A DNA stretch of 64,000 nucleotides from Xenophilus sp. Marseille-Q4582 (GTDB lineage: Bacteria > Pseudomonadota > Gammaproteobacteria > Burkholderiales > Burkholderiaceae_C), in assembly GCF_916700565.1 (NCBI RefSeq), contig NZ_CAKAKO010000001.1:868001-932000 (forward strand), given 5' to 3'. Below the pieces are notes generated by a model. The model made no database searches and had not been told where the DNA came from. It was given only the letters and a program-made list of their open reading frames with translations. This document shows, one piece after another, positions 47,826 to 63,046 of this stretch. The position numbers and the translations under genes are program-made. How positions within the stretch are numbered: the stretch's first letter is position 1; every line of letters starts with the position of its first letter.

Positions 47826-47841
47826 CTGTATTTTTAACCAG
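47826..47841. promoter_or_regulatory. Candidate LexA box 2
   Basis: CTGT-ATTTTTAA-CCAG, one base off CTGT-N8-ACAG with the usual AT-rich core. It lies 3 bp from box 1 and 35 bp before the asparaginase start, so it could affect both genes. Confidence 0.65.
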
Positions 47842-47876
47842 GTTCTGGCCCGCTGGCAAGCAGGAGGATGGTGCCC

Positions 47877-48905
47877 ATGACGAGCGATGTGCAACAGGCG
47901 CCCGAGCCCCCAGGGGCGGGGATGGCGCAGGCGCCGGGCCCGCGGCGCGTGAGGGTGCTGGGCACGGGCGGCACGATCGCCGGGGCGGCGGCCGAGGCCG
48001 GCGATGTGCTGGGCTACACCGCCGGCCAGATCGGCGTGCAGCAGTTGCTGGGCGGTATCGCGGTGCCGGGCGTGGCGTTGCAGGCCGAGCAGGTGGCCAA
48101 CATCGACAGCAAGGACATGGACTGGGCCGTGTGGCAGGCCCTGGCCGGCCGCTGCGCGCACTGGCTGGCGCAGGACGCGGTCGACGGCCTGGTCATCACG
48201 CACGGCACCGACACGCTGGAAGAAACGGCCTTCTTCCTGCACCACGTGCTGGACGCGCGCAAGCCCGTGGTCCTGACCTGCGCCATGCGCCCCGCGACGG
48301 CGCCGGCGCCCGACGGCCCGCAGAACCTGCGCGATGCCATTGCGGTGGCGGCCACGCCGCAGGCGCGCGGCGTGCTGGCCGTGTGCGCGGCGCGCGTGCA
48401 TGTGGGCGCGGAGCTGCGCAAGAGCCACACCTACCGGCTGGACGCCTTCAGTGCCGGCGACCATGGCCTGTTCGGCGACATGGAGGAAGGGCGTCTGCGC
48501 CGGCTGCGCGAGTGGCCGCGGTCCGCCGCCAGTGCCCGCCGGCTGCAGGCCGTGCTGGCCGCGCCGCAGCCGCCGCGCGTGGAGATCATCGGCAGCCATG
48601 CCGGCGCGAGCGGCCGGCTCGTCGACCTGCTGTTGCGCGAGCGGCAGGCGCAGGCCCCGGATGCCGTGCAGGGCCTGGTGCTGGCCGGCACGGGCAACGG
48701 CACGCTGCACCATGCCCTGGAAGCGGCCGCGCTGCGCGCGCAGGCCGCGGGCGTGACGGTGTGGCGCAGCACCCGCTGCGCCGCGGGGCGCGTGCTGCCC
48801 CATGCGGGCGATCGCTTGCCCGGCGCGGGGGACTGGACGCCCGTGCAGGCGCGCGTGGCCCTGCAACTGGCCCTGCTGGAAGGCCGGCGCGACGCGGCGC
48901 TGTAA
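47877..48905 (+). CDS. L-asparaginase (type II-like fold)
   Basis: Hydrolyses asparagine to aspartate and ammonia. The 342-residue protein has both catalytic Thr signatures: RVLGTGGTIAGAA (Thr33) and DGLVITHGTDTLEETAFFL. MRPATAPAPDGPQNLRDAIAVA and ARVHVGAELRKSHTYRLDAFSAG are conserved. No signal peptide is visible, so it is probably cytoplasmic. The ATG at 47877 is preferred because AGGAGG lies 9 bases upstream; the ATG at 47868 touches that site. It is divergent from lexA and shares the spacer with two LexA-type boxes. The perfect dyad at 48910-48927 follows the stop but lacks a T-run. Confidence 0.92.
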   Translation: MTSDVQQAPEPPGAGMAQAPGPRRVRVLGTGGTIAGAAAEAGDVLGYTAGQIGVQQLLGGIAVPGVALQAEQVANIDSKDMDWAVWQALAGRCAHWLAQDAVDGLVITHGTDTLEETAFFLHHVLDARKPVVLTCAMRPATAPAPDGPQNLRDAIAVAATPQARGVLAVCAARVHVGAELRKSHTYRLDAFSAGDHGLFGDMEEGRLRRLREWPRSAASARRLQAVLAAPQPPRVEIIGSHAGASGRLVDLLLRERQAQAPDAVQGLVLAGTGNGTLHHALEAAALRAQAAGVTVWRSTRCAAGRVLPHAGDRLPGAGDWTPVQARVALQLALLEGRRDAAL

Positions 48906-48934
48906 GGAAGAAAGGCGCGCGCCTTTCCTGAAAG

Positions 48935-48963
48935 AAAAAAGCCCCCGCATACGGTACGGAGGC
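48935..48963 (-). terminator. Intrinsic terminator downstream of adk
   Basis: On the minus strand GCCTCCG (48963-48957) pairs with CGGGGGC (48947-48941, one G-T pair) and is followed by TTTTTT (48940-48935). Confidence 0.65.
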
Positions 48964-49017
48964 TCGGGCGGGAGCGTGCAGCCAGCCGGGCGAGGGCCGC
49001 TGCGGCGACGCGGGACC

Positions 49018-50611
<1,594 letters not shown>

Positions 50612-50690
50612 GACAGAGACTCCCCAATTGCCACTTCGTGTGCGGCGCGGCCTCTCGAGGGGGCGCGAGCCTGTTGCTCCGGCGCTGCGC

Positions 50691-50873
50691 TCAAAGCCCC
50701 AGTTCCTCGTCGCTCAGCGGGCGCGCTTCGTTTTCGAGCAGGATGGGGATGCCGTCGCGCACCGGGTAGGCCAGGCGCGCGCTGCGCGACGCCAGCTCCT
50801 GCTTCTCGGCGTTCCAGCTCAGCGGCCCCTTGGTCACGGGGCAGACCAGCAATTCAAGCAGCTTGGTGTCCAT
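50691..50873 (-). CDS. Trm112-family small protein (YcaR-like)
   Basis: A 60-residue protein: [18 protein letters not shown], a run of charged residues, and [20 protein letters not shown]. This is the bacterial Trm112/UPF0434 group, a small zinc-ribbon-like partner of methyltransferases in other organisms; here only one cysteine is kept. It overlaps the lpxK end by 20 bases and lies upstream of kdsB, as in many Gram-negative bacteria. Function in this setting is unknown. Confidence 0.9.
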   Translation of the reverse strand: MDTKLLELLVCPVTKGPLSWNAEKQELASRSARLAYPVRDGIPILLENEARPLSDEELGL

Positions 50874-51879
50874 GGGCGGATGATAGTCGGCTGCCCTGGC
50901 CGAGCAGGGTCTCAAGGCGGGCATCGAGCGCGGCGAAGAAGGCGGCCTCGGGCGCGAAATGCAGCGGCACGGCCAGCGCTCCCGGCGCCACGCGCCACAG
51001 CTTGGCGGCGTCCTTCTCGGTGCACAGCAATTGCGCCCCTTCGGGCCAGGGTGCCGGCGCTTCGAAATCGTGGTGATCGGGCAGTGCGATGCACTGCGCC
51101 GGCTGCACGCCGCGCGCGCGCAGCATGTCGAAGAAGTTCTGCGGCTGGGCGATGCCGGCCACGGCCACCAGGTCCTGCCGCGACGCGAGTTCCGCCAGCG
51201 GAACGCGCTGGCCGTCCCGCCCCACGGCCGCATCGGCCAGCGCCCGCTGCGCCGTGAAGCCCGCGAAGGCCGGGCGCGCACCGGTGTGCAGCACCAGGTC
51301 GCAGGGGCGCGGCCAGCTCTCGCGCAACGGGCCGGCGGGCAGCCACCAGCCATTGCCGATGCCGCGGTCGTCGAAGACGCAGATCTCGAGGTCGCGCGCC
51401 AGCGCGAGGTGCTGCAGGCCGTCGTCGCTCACGATCAGCTGCAGTTCGGGGTGGGCGGCCAGCAAGCGGCGGCCGGCGGCCGCGCGGTCGCGGTCCACGG
51501 CCAGCGGCGCGCCCGTGGCGCGCGCGATGAGCAGCGGCTCGTCGCCGGTGTCGCGCGGGTCGCTGCCCGGCTGCACCAGCAGGCCTTCCGGGGTGCGGCG
51601 GCCATACCCGCGCGAAACCACGCCCACGCGCAGCCCGCGCCGCTGCAGGTGCTGCACGAGCGCGATCACCACCGGCGTCTTGCCCGCGCCGCCGGCCACC
51701 ACGTTGCCGACCACCAGGACGGGCACGGGCAGGCGGTGCGTGGGCTTCCAGCCGCGCCGGTAGGCCAGCCGGCGGCCAGCCCCCAACGCGCCGAAGAGCA
51801 GGGCGAAGGGCGACAGCAGCCAGGCCAGCGGGCCGCGGCGCCGCCAGGCGCGGTGCAGCAGATCGGCCGCCGCGCTCAT
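50854..51879 (-). CDS. lpxK: Tetraacyldisaccharide 4'-kinase
   Basis: Phosphorylates the 4' position of the lipid A precursor at the inner membrane. The 341-residue protein has an N-terminal membrane-associated helix ([23 protein letters not shown]) and the P-loop [52 protein letters not shown] and [19 protein letters not shown] are diagnostic. Start at 51879; the frame is open to 51990. It overlaps the Trm112 gene downstream, and exbD lies 76 bp upstream. Confidence 0.96.
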   Translation of the reverse strand: MSAAADLLHRAWRRRGPLAWLLSPFALLFGALGAGRRLAYRRGWKPTHRLPVPVLVVGNVVAGGAGKTPVVIALVQHLQRRGLRVGVVSRGYGRRTPEGLLVQPGSDPRDTGDEPLLIARATGAPLAVDRDRAAAGRRLLAAHPELQLIVSDDGLQHLALARDLEICVFDDRGIGNGWWLPAGPLRESWPRPCDLVLHTGARPAFAGFTAQRALADAAVGRDGQRVPLAELASRQDLVAVAGIAQPQNFFDMLRARGVQPAQCIALPDHHDFEAPAPWPEGAQLLCTEKDAAKLWRVAPGALAVPLHFAPEAAFFAALDARLETLLGQGSRLSSAHGHQAA

Positions 51880-51955
51880 GGGAAGGGCGGCGGTGCCAGG
51901 GCCTGCGACGGGCCGGCCGCGCGCATGGGGATCCGTGAAGTCAGGGCGGCGGCGA

Positions 51956-52390
51956 TCAGTTCGCCGCGCGCGCCGCCGACTGGGCGGCAAAGGTGATCTG
52001 CATGAGGCCGGCGCGGCGCGCGGCCTCCATCACGGTGATCACGGACTGGTGCGGCGCGGTGGCGTCGGCGCTGATGATGACCACGCTGTCCTTCGCGCTG
52101 CCCGCGGCGGCGCCCAGCGCAGCGGCCATGCCGTCCACGCCGCGGTCGGGCAGCACGGTCTTGTTGACCGCGTAGCGGCCGTCGGCGCCCACGGCCACGA
52201 TCACTTCCTTGGGCCGGTCGCGCTGCTGCTCGGTGTCGGCCACGGGCAGGCGCACTTCCATTTCGGTGAACTTGCTGTAGGTGGTGGTCAGCATCAGGAA
52301 GATGAGGATCACCAGCAGCACGTCGATGAACGGGATCAGGTTGATCTCGGGCTCCGGCGTGGACCCGCGGTCGAAGCGCATGCGGCTCAT
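51956..52390 (-). CDS. exbD: Biopolymer transport protein ExbD/TolR
   Basis: A proton-motive-force transducing subunit that works with ExbB and TonB. The 144-residue protein has the single N-terminal membrane helix containing the essential Asp (INLIPFIDVLLVILIFLML) and a periplasmic domain (VIVAVGADGRYAVNK, SVVIISADATAPHQSVITVMEAARRAGL). It follows exbB by 13 bp. No tonB gene is present in the window. Confidence 0.94.
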   Translation of the reverse strand: MSRMRFDRGSTPEPEINLIPFIDVLLVILIFLMLTTTYSKFTEMEVRLPVADTEQQRDRPKEVIVAVGADGRYAVNKTVLPDRGVDGMAAALGAAAGSAKDSVVIISADATAPHQSVITVMEAARRAGLMQITFAAQSAARAAN

Positions 52391-52403
52391 GGCAGCGGCG
52401 GCT

Positions 52404-53036
52404 TCAGCGGCGCACGCGCGCCAGGTGGCGGGCGAATTGCTCGCCGGCCAGCTCCATCTTCAGCAGGTATTCGTCCACGCGGCCGCGGAAGTAGCGCCAG
52501 AAGATCAGCGCCGGAATGGCGACGATCAGGCCGAAAGCGGTGTTGTAGAGCGCGATGGAGATGCCGTGTGCCAGCTGGCCCGGATTGCCCGACACGCCGC
52601 CGCCCGCGGTCGGCGCCTGCGAGCCGAAGATCTCGATCATGCCGATCACCGTGCCCAGCAGGCCCAGCAGCGGGGCCGCCGAGGCAATGGTGCCCAGCGC
52701 GGGCAGGTAGCGCTCCAGCCGGTGCGCGACGCTGCGGCCGGCCGACTCCATGGCCTGGCGCACGTCGTCGTCGCTGCAGGCGGGGTTGGCATTCACGGCG
52801 CGAAAGCCGGCCGCCAGCACCGTGCCCAGCGCCGAGCCCTGTTCCATGCGCGTGACCACGTCCGGGCCCGGCACGCCGGCCTGCGAGGCCGTCATCGCTT
52901 CCTGGAGGAGTTGGGGAGGCAGCACCTTGGCCGGCTTGAGGCTGACGAAGCGCTCGATGATCAGCGCGAGGGCGACGACGGAGCAAATGAGCAGCGGCCA
53001 GATCGGCCAGCCAGCAGCAACTATGATCGAAAACAA
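52404..53036 (-). CDS. exbB: MotA/TolQ/ExbB proton channel protein
   Basis: The channel-forming partner of ExbD. The 210-residue protein has three membrane segments: an N-terminal one (PIWPLLICSVVALALIIERF), and two in the core (LPALGTIASAAPLLGLLGTVIGMIEIF and GISIALYNTAFGLIVAIPALIFWRYF), the latter two with the small-residue motifs of the family. It is the first gene of the operon running to adk and is divergent from xseA. Confidence 0.94.
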   Translation of the reverse strand: MFSIIVAAGWPIWPLLICSVVALALIIERFVSLKPAKVLPPQLLQEAMTASQAGVPGPDVVTRMEQGSALGTVLAAGFRAVNANPACSDDDVRQAMESAGRSVAHRLERYLPALGTIASAAPLLGLLGTVIGMIEIFGSQAPTAGGGVSGNPGQLAHGISIALYNTAFGLIVAIPALIFWRYFRGRVDEYLLKMELAGEQFARHLARVRR

Positions 53037-53363
53037 GAGCTTCCTCCGGGCGCACGGCCCCGCGTTTTTGCGCGGCGATTATGACCGAGCCCCCCGGGCC
53101 GCCGCGCGTGGAGCGGCACGCGGCATCGGGCTGTGGATCACGCACATTTTCTGTGGACAACTTTGTGATTAACCCCGTTGGAAAGTGCTCCGGAGCCGCA
53201 TGGGCCGGGGCCTGCAACAGATCGACGCAATTTTGAGCAGCATTTTTTTCAATGGTGACGGGCACTTGCACGGCAACCCGGGGCTTTGCGAGGGGCTTTT
53301 CCTCCTGGGCAGCAGCCTTCGCGCGGCCTGTGGAGCCCTGACGGCCCGTCCCCGGAGCGCGGC
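53037..53363. other. Divergent spacer exbB-xseA with two DnaA-box-like sites
   Basis: No gene is visible in these 327 bp, which should hold the promoters of both flanking operons. A less GC-rich patch (about 53130-53175) contains TGTGGATCA (53132-53140) and TGTGGACAA (53152-53160), each one mismatch from the DnaA box TGTGNATAA and in the same orientation, 20 bp apart. Confidence 0.4.
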
Positions 53364-54686
53364 ATGAGCGCCTGGCCGCCTTCCGACGGTCCGGGCACCC
53401 GCGTCTGGGCGGTGGGCGCGCTGTGCCGCGCCGTGGCCGATGCGCTGGACGCGCGCTTCAACCCGGTGGCCGTGCGCGGCGAACTCTCCGGCTTCATGCG
53501 GGCGGCCAGCGGCCACTGCTACTTCACCCTCAAGGACGGTGCGGGCCAGATGCGCTGCGCCATGTTCCGGCGCGCCGCGCAGCTGCTGGACTTTTCGCCG
53601 CGCGACGGCGACCAGGTCGAGCTGCGGGGCCGGCTGGGCGTGTACGAGGCGCGCGGCGAACTGCAGCTCGTGGTCGAGAGCCTGCGCCGCGCCGGGCAGG
53701 GCTCGCTGTTCGAGCAGTTCATGCAACGCAAGGCCCGGCTGGAGGCCGAAGGCCTGTTCGAGGCCGCGCGCAAGCGGCCGCTGCCGCCGTGGCCGCGGCG
53801 CATCGGGCTGGTCACGTCCGCCGGCGCGGCGGCCCTGCATGACGTGGTCACGGCGCTGCGCCGCCGCGCGCCGCATCTGCCGGTGGTCTTCGCGCCTGCG
53901 TCGGTGCAGGGCGCGCAGGCGCCGGCCGAACTGATCGCGGCGCTGGAAGCGCTGTGCCGGCTGCAGCCGGCGGTCGACGTGATCCTGCTGGTGCGCGGCG
54001 GCGGCGCCATCGAGGACCTCTGGGCCTTCAACGACGAGGCCCTGGCGCGCGCCATCGTGCGCAGCCCGGTGCCCGTCGTGGTGGGCGTGGGGCACGAGAC
54101 CGACTTCAGCATCGCGGACTTCTGCGCCGACCTGCGCGCACCCACGCCCACGGCCGCGGCCGAACTGGTGGCCGCGCCGCGCGAGCAGCATCTGGCGCTG
54201 CTCGATCACCTGCAGGGCCGGCTGCGCGATGCGCTGCTGGCCCAGGTGGATCGGCAGGGGCAGCGGCTGGACCGCGTGGCGGCGCGCCTGGGCCGGCCTT
54301 CGGCGCTGGCGGCGCGCCAGCAGGGGGCGCTGCAGCACCGGGCGCAGCGCCTGCGCCATGCCGCGCGGGCCCAGTTGCAGGTGGCGCTGCGCCGCCATGA
54401 GGCGCAGCGGCAGGCCCTGCCCGCAGCGCTCGCGGCGGCCCTGCAGTCGCATCGCCACCACCTCGACCGCGCGGCACTGCGCCTGGGGCTGCTGGACCCG
54501 GCGCTGGTGCTGCAGCGCGGCTATGCCTGGCTGACCGACGCGCAGGGCCGGGCCCTCACGCGCGCGGCCCAGCTGGCGGCCGGCGATGCGGTGCAGGCCA
54601 CGCTGGCCGACGGCCAGGCGCGCATGACAGTCACCGCCGTGGGGTCGGGCGTGCCTGCGGCGCCCACGGCCGCCAATCGTTCCTAG
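53364..54686 (+). CDS. xseA: Exodeoxyribonuclease VII large subunit
   Basis: The catalytic subunit of ExoVII, which degrades single-stranded DNA from both ends. The 440-residue protein has an N-terminal OB fold ([38 protein letters not shown]), the catalytic core ([81 protein letters not shown]) and a long Arg/Gln-rich coiled coil. The conclusion [22 protein letters not shown] is typical. Start at 53364; CCGGAG upstream. The small subunit xseB is not in the window. sodB follows closely and may be read from a promoter over the xseA end. Confidence 0.95.
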   Translation: MSAWPPSDGPGTRVWAVGALCRAVADALDARFNPVAVRGELSGFMRAASGHCYFTLKDGAGQMRCAMFRRAAQLLDFSPRDGDQVELRGRLGVYEARGELQLVVESLRRAGQGSLFEQFMQRKARLEAEGLFEAARKRPLPPWPRRIGLVTSAGAAALHDVVTALRRRAPHLPVVFAPASVQGAQAPAELIAALEALCRLQPAVDVILLVRGGGAIEDLWAFNDEALARAIVRSPVPVVVGVGHETDFSIADFCADLRAPTPTAAAELVAAPREQHLALLDHLQGRLRDALLAQVDRQGQRLDRVAARLGRPSALAARQQGALQHRAQRLRHAARAQLQVALRRHEAQRQALPAALAAALQSHRHHLDRAALRLGLLDPALVLQRGYAWLTDAQGRALTRAAQLAAGDAVQATLADGQARMTVTAVGSGVPAAPTAANRS

Positions 54687-54729
54687 AATCCCGCTTCCCC
54701 CATTTCCAACCAACCCACGAGCTTCAAAC

Positions 54730-55311
54730 ATGGAACACGTTCTGCCTCCTCTGCCGTATGCCATCGATGCGCTGGCGCCCGAGTACTCCAAGGAAACGCT
54801 GGAGTACCACCATGGCAAGCACCACAACGCCTATGTGGTGAACCTGAACAACCTGCAGAAGGGCACCGAGTTCGAGAACATGACGCTCGAGGAGATCGTC
54901 AAGAAGTCCAGCGGCGGCATCTACAACAACGCGGCCCAGATCTGGAACCACACCTTCTTCTGGAACTGCATGAAGCCGCAGGGCGGCGGCGCGCCCAGCG
55001 GTGCGCTGGCCCAGGCCATCGACGCCAAGTGGGGCAGCTTCGATGCCTTCAAGGAAGCCTTCGTGAAGTCGGCCGTGGGCAACTTCGGCTCCGGCTGGAC
55101 CTGGCTGGTGAAGAAGCCCGACGGCAGCGTGGACATCGTGAACACGGGCGCCGCCGGCACGCCGCTGACCACGAACGACAAGGCCCTGCTCACGGTCGAC
55201 GTCTGGGAGCACGCCTACTACATCGACTACCGCAACCTGCGCCCCAAGTTCGTGGAAACCTTCCTGGCCAAGCTGGTCAACTGGGAATTCGCCGAGAAGA
55301 ACTTCGCCTGA
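54730..55311 (+). CDS. sodB: Superoxide dismutase, Fe type
   Basis: Dismutates superoxide in the cytoplasm. The 193-residue protein has all four metal ligands in place: His27 ([13 protein letters not shown]), His74 ([14 protein letters not shown]), Asp157 and His161 ([15 protein letters not shown]). Length and the [12 protein letters not shown] motif fit the iron form. TAGAAT at 54684-54689, overlapping the xseA stop, could be the -10 of its own promoter. A strong terminator follows. Confidence 0.97.
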   Translation: MEHVLPPLPYAIDALAPEYSKETLEYHHGKHHNAYVVNLNNLQKGTEFENMTLEEIVKKSSGGIYNNAAQIWNHTFFWNCMKPQGGGAPSGALAQAIDAKWGSFDAFKEAFVKSAVGNFGSGWTWLVKKPDGSVDIVNTGAAGTPLTTNDKALLTVDVWEHAYYIDYRNLRPKFVETFLAKLVNWEFAEKNFA

Positions 55312-55332
55312 ACGCCGGCGTCGCGCTGCGTC

Positions 55333-55361
55333 AAAAAGCCGGCCCTTGAGCCGGCTTTTTT
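55333..55361 (+). terminator. Intrinsic terminator of sodB
   Basis: AAAAAGCCGGC-CCTTGA-GCCGGCTTTTTT: an 11-bp stem counting the A/T arms, followed by T residues, 21 bp after the sodB stop. Confidence 0.9.
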
Positions 55362-55476
55362 CATGCGCGCCCGGCGCGCGTTTCACCGGTCCCCGGCGTG
55401 CGACTGCCGGGGCCAGGCGCCGTGCGGCGCGCCGGCCATCGGCCCCCGGCCGCAAAAAAAAGCCCTGTCATTCCGT

Positions 55477-55495
55477 ATTGCGGTAAACGATTGCG
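55477..55495. repeat. Direct repeat ATTGCG upstream of the monomeric isocitrate dehydrogenase
   Basis: ATTGCG occurs at 55477-55482 and 55490-55495, 13 bp apart (GTAAACG between), about 115 bp before the start codon. It could be a regulator site near the promoter. Nothing else notable is seen in the spacer 55362-55609. Confidence 0.25.
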
Positions 55496-55609
55496 AAAAC
55501 GGCATGAACGCATGCCGCGCACGACGCACAATCCACGGGCCTGCAGGCGTGGGCGCGCAGCCGTGCGCGCGCGGCTGCCTTTCGCTGTGATTTCCTGGAG
55601 ATAACCGAG

Positions 55610-57847
<2,238 letters not shown>

Positions 57848-57895
57848 GCAGGCGCGCCAGCGGTGAGCGGCCGCTGAGTGCCTTTCGTGCAAAAG

Positions 57896-57920
57896 ACAAA
57901 GGCCCTTCGGGGCCTTTTGT
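57896..57920 (+). terminator. Intrinsic terminator of the monomeric isocitrate dehydrogenase
   Basis: AAAGGCC-CTTCGG-GGCCTTTT hairpin with flanking AC/GT, 48 bp after the stop. Confidence 0.75.
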
Positions 57921-57945
57921 CGTTGGGCACGCGGCGGGGCCCGGC

Positions 57946-58407
57946 TCAGCGGCGGGCCGCGTCGAAGGGGGCGCCGCCCAGCTTGCTGCCGGCCCGGATG
58001 GCACGCCGCTCGAACCAGCCCTGGTTCATTTCCAGCACGTAGCGCACCGGCTTCGTGGAGCAGTGCGAATCGAGCGTCTGCGGCTTCATGTCGGCCAGGT
58101 TCACGATGGTGCCGTCGTCGGCGACGAAGGCCGCCGTGAGCGGCAGCAGCGTGTTCTTCATCCAGAAGCACTGCACGCCGGGCTGCTCGAAGACGAAAAG
58201 CATGCCTTCGTGCTGCGGCATCTCCTTGCGGAACATCAGGCCGGTGCTGCGCTGCGCGTCGGTGGCGGCGACCTGCGCGTCGATGACATGCATGCCGGCC
58301 GAGATCTTCACGCGCGGCAGGTCCATCTGCGGCCGGTTCGCCGCGGGCTGGGCCAGGGCTGCGCCGACGCTCAGCGCGGCGGCGACGAGGGTGAGAAGCG
58401 CTTTCAT
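57946..58407 (-). CDS. Secreted DUF192 protein
   Basis: A 153-residue protein with a signal peptide ([20 protein letters not shown]) and one DUF192 domain: [50 protein letters not shown] and [19 protein letters not shown]. The family is widespread and of unknown function. The start at 58407 gives the signal peptide. It is convergent with the monomeric isocitrate dehydrogenase and divergent from the dimeric one, 209 bp away. Confidence 0.9.
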   Translation of the reverse strand: MKALLTLVAAALSVGAALAQPAANRPQMDLPRVKISAGMHVIDAQVAATDAQRSTGLMFRKEMPQHEGMLFVFEQPGVQCFWMKNTLLPLTAAFVADDGTIVNLADMKPQTLDSHCSTKPVRYVLEMNQGWFERRAIRAGSKLGGAPFDAARR

Positions 58408-58616
58408 GGCCGCATTGTGCGGCCTCGGCGCGCGCCGTGGTGGGCGTGGCGCGGCCAAGCGGCAGCAGCGGCCGTGCCGCCCGCGCGACTGTGCGGGAAG
58501 CCGCCGGCCGGCGCGCCGGGAAGGCGATGCATAGAATTCCCGGCTCGCGCGCGCATTCCTGCGCCTGTTCGCCTTTGCCGCGGCCTCTTTTTTCCGCGCT
58601 CCCGCTTCGCCCGCTC

Positions 58617-59879
58617 ATGCCTTACCAGCACATCCAGTTGCCCGCCGATGGCCAGAAGATCACCGTCCAGGCCGATCAGACGCTGAACGTTCCCGACCGG
58701 CCGATCATTCCGTACATCGAAGGTGACGGCGTGGGTCGCGACGTGACGCCCGTGATGCTGAGGGTGGTGGACGCCGCCGTGGCCACCGCCTACGGCGAGC
58801 GGCGCAAGATCTGCTGGATGGAGGTGTTCGCGGGCGAGAAGGCCACGCGCCTGTACGGTGCCGACACCTGGCTGCCCGAGGAGACGCTGGACGCCGTGCG
58901 CGAGTACGGGGTGTCCATCAAGGGCCCGCTGACCACGCCCGTGGGCGGCGGCATCCGCTCGCTCAACGTGGCATTGCGGCAGGCGCTCGACCTGTATGTC
59001 TGCCTGCGCCCCGTGCGCTACTACCGGGGCGTGCCCTCGCCGCTGCGCGAGCCCGAGAAGACCGACATGACGGTGTTCCGCGAGAACTCGGAAGACATCT
59101 ATGCGGGCATCGAGTTCGCGGCGCGGTCGGACAAGGCCCGGCAGCTGATCCAGTTCCTGCAGGACCAGATGGGCGAGCGCAAGATCCGCTTTCCCGAAAC
59201 CTCGGCCATCGGCATCAAGCCGGTGTCCATCGAGGGCACCCAGCGCCTGATGCGCCGGGCGATCCAGTACGCCATCGACCACCACAAGCCCAGCGTGACC
59301 ATCGTGCACAAGGGCAACATCATGAAGTTCACCGAAGGGGGGTTCCGCGACTGGGCCTACCAGGTGGCGGCGCAGGAATTCGGTGCGCAACTGCTGGACG
59401 ATGGCCCCTGGATGCGCGTGAAGCATCCGCAGACGGGCAAGAACATCATCATCAAGGACGTGATCGCCGACGCCTTCCTGCAGCAGGTGCTGATGCGCCC
59501 GGCGGAGTACAGCGTGATCGCGACGCTGAACCTCAACGGCGACTACATCTCCGAGGCCGTGGCGGCGCAGGTGGGCGGCATCGGCATCGCGCCCGGGGCC
59601 AACCTCAACGACCGGGTGGCGATGTTCGAGGTCACGCACGGCACGGCGCCGAAGTACGCGGGCAAGGACTATGTGAACCCCGGCTCCAGCATCCTGTCGG
59701 CCGAGATGATGCTGCGCCACCTGGGCTGGACCGAAGCAGCCGACGTGATCGTGAAGGCCCTGGAGGCGGCGATCCAGCGCAAGAAGGTCACCTACGACTT
59801 CGCGCGCCTCATGGAGGGGGCGACGCAGGTCAGTTGCTCGGGCTTCGGGCAGGTGATGATCGACGCGATGGCCGAGTGA
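58617..59879 (+). CDS. icd: Dimeric NADP-dependent isocitrate dehydrogenase
   Basis: The classical dimeric enzyme of the citric-acid cycle, 420 residues. NADP preference shows in [17 protein letters not shown], where Lys-Tyr contacts the 2'-phosphate. The regulatory Ser is present in [14 protein letters not shown], so inactivation by AceK-type phosphorylation is possible. [15 protein letters not shown] and [15 protein letters not shown] are further motifs. It is the third isocitrate dehydrogenase here. The upstream spacer has no obvious ribosome binding site close to the ATG at 58617, though homologues start at MPYQHI-like sequences. Confidence 0.96.
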   Translation: MPYQHIQLPADGQKITVQADQTLNVPDRPIIPYIEGDGVGRDVTPVMLRVVDAAVATAYGERRKICWMEVFAGEKATRLYGADTWLPEETLDAVREYGVSIKGPLTTPVGGGIRSLNVALRQALDLYVCLRPVRYYRGVPSPLREPEKTDMTVFRENSEDIYAGIEFAARSDKARQLIQFLQDQMGERKIRFPETSAIGIKPVSIEGTQRLMRRAIQYAIDHHKPSVTIVHKGNIMKFTEGGFRDWAYQVAAQEFGAQLLDDGPWMRVKHPQTGKNIIIKDVIADAFLQQVLMRPAEYSVIATLNLNGDYISEAVAAQVGGIGIAPGANLNDRVAMFEVTHGTAPKYAGKDYVNPGSSILSAEMMLRHLGWTEAADVIVKALEAAIQRKKVTYDFARLMEGATQVSCSGFGQVMIDAMAE

Positions 59880-60148
59880 GGCCCCCCGCGCCGGGCTGAA
59901 GTGCCGGGCTTCAGCCGGCATGCCCCTGCCGGCTGTGGGCGGTTGCGCCGTTCGCCGCTGCGGCAGCGCCGGCCCGAACCGGCGGCCTCCTGCCGGCTCC
60001 CGCCCTGCGGCCGGCGCCGCTGGTGCAGGCCTGGGGGCCCGGCGGCCCGGCCGGCCGCCGCCCGGCGCGACGGCCCCTGTTGTGAAAACCGCAGCGCGCC
60101 CCCATCTCGGAAGGGGCAGCGCGGCGTGCGGCACGCCGTGGGCGCCCT

Positions 60149-60156
60149 CTATAGAA
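60149..60156 (+). promoter_or_regulatory. Possible -10 element directly before clpS
   Basis: CTATAGAAT, containing TATAGA, ends about 10 bp before the ATG at 60165, so a transcript from it would have almost no leader. The preceding spacer from 59880 is GC-rich and holds no gene. Confidence 0.35.
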
Positions 60157-60164
60157 TGAATTTC

Positions 60165-60521
60165 ATGGCTACCAAAAATCCCTCCACGCCGCCCGCGGCG
60201 CCGGCCGTGCCCAGGCACGACGACGGCGGCTCGGTGGTGCTGGAGCGTCGTCCGCAGAAGACGGCACCGCCACGCATGTACCAGGTGGTGATGCTCAATG
60301 ACGATTACACCCCGATGGAATTCGTGGTGGTGGTTCTGCAGGAGTTCTTCAACAAGGACCGCGAGACCGCCACGCAGATCATGCTCAAGATCCATCTGGA
60401 TGGCCGCGGCGTCTGTGGGGTCTACCCCCGCGACGTGGCAGCCACCAAGGTGAACCAGGTGATGGAAGCCGCAGTGCAGGCCGGGCATCCGCTGCAGTGC
60501 GTGAGTGAACCGGTTGAATAA
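60165..60521 (+). CDS. clpS: ClpS adaptor for ClpA
   Basis: Delivers N-degron proteins to ClpAP and blocks ClpA self-degradation. The 118-residue protein has a disordered N-terminus needed for delivery ([20 protein letters not shown]) and the core [25 protein letters not shown] with the N-degron pocket residues, then [19 protein letters not shown]. An ATG at 60156 is an alternative start. clpA follows 60 bp downstream in the standard operon. Confidence 0.95.
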   Translation: MATKNPSTPPAAPAVPRHDDGGSVVLERRPQKTAPPRMYQVVMLNDDYTPMEFVVVVLQEFFNKDRETATQIMLKIHLDGRGVCGVYPRDVAATKVNQVMEAAVQAGHPLQCVSEPVE

Positions 60522-60581
60522 ATCAGGGTCTCACCCATCTGAGGTCATCGCCCCATCACACAGCAAGGCAAAGGAAATCAC

Positions 60582-62903
<2,322 letters not shown>

Positions 62904-62957
62904 TCCGCATCGCCGCCGTGGCTGCGGAACGCGCCGCCTGCGGCGCGTCCTGACAGA

Positions 62958-62990
62958 AAGGGCCGGTAGCATCGCTGCCGGCCCTTTTTT
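62958..62990 (+). terminator. Intrinsic terminator of clpS-clpA
   Basis: AAGGGCCGG-TAG-CATCG-CTG-CCGGCCCTT with a six-T tail, 55 bp after the clpA stop. Confidence 0.9.
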
Positions 62991-63046
62991 CGTCTGCTCG
63001 GAGGCGCCCCGCGGCGCCCGCCAGACCCACCCCTTCGATCTCACGC

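Noticed and set aside
48910-48927. Perfect palindrome after the asparaginase gene as a terminator
   Set aside because: GAAAGGCGC-GCGCCTTTC has no loop and no T-run on the plus strand; the real terminator nearby serves adk on the other strand.
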